Assembly: GCF_007795095.1 (NCBI RefSeq) | Contig: NZ_CP042218.1 | Coordinates: forward strand, 1,488,001-1,552,000 | Reading direction: 5' to 3' | Source of the DNA: Luteimonas granuli | GTDB taxonomy: Bacteria > Pseudomonadota > Gammaproteobacteria > Xanthomonadales > Xanthomonadaceae | Length of the DNA stretch: 64,000 nt | Part shown: one piece after another, positions 63,035-64,000 of the stretch | How the letters are laid out: each line of letters begins with the position of its first letter | How positions within the stretch are numbered: position 1 is the first letter of the stretch | Position numbers and translations under genes: made by a program | The notes under the pieces: model-generated | What the model was told of the DNA's origin: nothing | Databases searched by the model: none | The model's input: only the letters and a program-made list of their open reading frames with translations

Positions 63035-63903
63035 CCCGCGCGCCGCGCCCGTCCGGGACCGGGACCGGATCCCGGATCGAACGTCTGCAACCGTGGATCG
63101 CTGCGCTCCTGAGCGCGGCGATCCACGGGCTGCTCCTGGTGCTCGCGATGCTGTCCGAGCCGCTCACGGTGTCGACGCCGCAGGGCAGCGCCGCCGGCGC
63201 CCGGGCGATCCAGGTGGTCTATATCGACGAACCGGCGGACTCCGCGGAGGCCGAGGACGCGCCGCCGGCCAGCCCGACGCCCAGGCCTGAGCCACAGCCA
63301 CAGCCACGCCCGCGGCCCGACCCGGCCGAAGCGAGGCGCGACGCGACGCGCCTCCAGACCACGCCGGTCCCCCGCGCCGAGGATCTGCCGCCGCCGGAGA
63401 CCGCCGAATCGAAGGACGCCGCCCGCCCGACCCCGCCCGCGGCGGCGCAGGCCTCCGCGGTACGCCCGCCGCGCGCGACCGGGCGCCCGCGGCATGCCTG
63501 GGGCCAGCCGCCGGGCATGCTCCAGGAAGAACACGCGCCGGTGAATGCGGGTCCCGCACCCAGTCCCGCCGTCCACCAGGGCCGCCGGTACGACGCCTCG
63601 TCCGGCCAACCGAACCTCGAGGTCGGCGGCTACCAAGTGCTTTACGACCTGATGAGCGAGGACCGAGCGCGCGCCTGGCGCGAGCAGGGCATGACCGAGA
63701 TCTTCCTGCCCCTGCCCGGCATCCGCCAGTACATGGTCTGCCCGCTGGAGACCGCGATCCGGCGCGAGTCGGGCCCGTGCCGCCTGGTGGAACCGGACGA
63801 CCCTGCGCTGATGGACATCGGCGACGCGCGCGACGTGATCAGCATGGAGCGGGTCTACCGGCGCGGCGAACTGGTCTGGCGGGGGCCGGGAGCTTATCGA
63901 TAA
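63031..63903 (+). CDS. TonB-like N-terminus, unknown C-terminal domain
   Basis: A 290-residue membrane-anchored protein: one N-terminal helix (WIAALLSAAIHGLLLVLAML, ~22-41) with the SxxxH arrangement of TonB proteins (SAAIH), then a Pro/Glu/Arg-rich periplasmic stalk (~65-175), and a C-terminal domain (~195-290) LEVGGYQVLYDLMSEDRARAWREQGMTEIFLPLPGIRQYMVCPLE. That domain lacks the TonB YP..A fold and may be specific to this group. Two cysteines (VCPLE, GPCRLV) may pair. The start overlaps the P450 stop by 4 bp. Function unknown. Confidence 0.8.
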   Translation: MTRAPRPSGTGTGSRIERLQPWIAALLSAAIHGLLLVLAMLSEPLTVSTPQGSAAGARAIQVVYIDEPADSAEAEDAPPASPTPRPEPQPQPRPRPDPAEARRDATRLQTTPVPRAEDLPPPETAESKDAARPTPPAAAQASAVRPPRATGRPRHAWGQPPGMLQEEHAPVNAGPAPSPAVHQGRRYDASSGQPNLEVGGYQVLYDLMSEDRARAWREQGMTEIFLPLPGIRQYMVCPLETAIRRESGPCRLVEPDDPALMDIGDARDVISMERVYRRGELVWRGPGAYR

Positions 63904-63934
63904 AGTGCCGCTGCCTGAATGGAGGAGTCGCGCC

Positions 63935-64000
63935 TTGGATACCCGCATCCGTCTTTCCCGTCGCTTGCGCGCGCTGGGCGCCCTCGTGGCCTTCGCCATC
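63935..64000 (+). CDS. Partial gene, probable exported protein (3' end outside window)
   Basis: A TTG start at 63935 has GGAGGAG 8 nt upstream. The 22 visible codons give MDTRIRLSRRLRALGALVAF and Ala-Ile (initiator read as Met), a positively charged stretch followed by a hydrophobic run, as in a signal peptide. It begins 31 bp after the TonB-like gene and may be part of the same operon. Nothing can be said about its function. Confidence 0.6.
   Translation, partial: MDTRIRLSRRLRALGALVAFAI

Overview
The window is high-GC chromosomal DNA, almost fully coding, from a gammaproteobacterium of the Xanthomonadaceae/Lysobacteraceae (Lysobacter- or Luteimonas-like). The grounds are an Ax21-family outer membrane protein, a large TonB-dependent receptor, the yibN-secB-gpsA and hemD-hemX-hemY orders, a YkgJ-type cysteine-cluster protein, a single-chain indolepyruvate ferredoxin oxidoreductase and a subclass B3 metallo-beta-lactamase. 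I saw no rRNA, tRNA, CRISPR array, prophage or insertion sequence. The taxon is inferred from gene content, not from a marker gene.

Layout. 1-3.7 kb: partial TonB-dependent receptor (-), Ax21-family protein (+) with a clear terminator, then an 800-bp non-coding stretch holding a 44-bp tandem array and two opposed palindromic elements. 3.7-11.3 kb: gpsA, secB and a membrane rhodanese (-); a lipoprotein and a thioesterase (-); hemD-hemX-hemY (+); a FadI-like thiolase (-). 11.4-16.1 kb: an unknown protein, two SodC paralogues (one without metal ligands) and ntrC/ntrB, with an NtrC box touching the ntrB start codon. 16.3-25.2 kb: an accessory-looking block with a lower-GC secreted protein, a GlxA-type regulator, an alpha/beta hydrolase, a B3 beta-lactamase divergent from an AmpR/GcvA-type LysR regulator, an AmiD-type amidase lipoprotein and a GAF-GAF-GGDEF-EAL protein. 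25.2-27.7 kb: glnA with a sigma-54 promoter and two NtrC boxes, divergent from uppP.

27.7-42.3 kb is nearly all on the minus strand: YbhB-like, TPR/sulfotransferase, YheT-PlsC, a thioesterase, a 65-residue protein, a sixA-yceI-phospholipase D operon joined by 4-bp overlaps, a ParA ATPase, two periplasmic unknowns, gamma-glutamyltransferase and an EAL protein. 42.5-56.2 kb: indolepyruvate ferredoxin oxidoreductase, DUF2189 protein, a CCGGC mini-protein, Tat aldo/keto reductase, CHAD protein, a methyltransferase/M28 peptidase pair, barstar, folE, a DUF885 metallopeptidase and YkgJ. 56.3-64 kb: a secreted beta-propeller amidohydrolase divergent from htpG (heat-shock promoter), then a P450 translationally coupled to a TonB-like proline-rich protein, and the first codons of a further exported protein.

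Regulation visible in the sequence: glnA and ntrBC share NtrC boxes; htpG carries a sigma-32-like promoter; the beta-lactamase, LysR regulator and amidase form a plausible cell-wall-damage response. Five genes (hemY, sodC, the beta-lactamase, the GGDEF-EAL protein and the DUF885 peptidase) each carry one single-base indel, four of them in short homopolymers. Such a pattern suggests assembly errors more than real decay, so all five are described as repaired.
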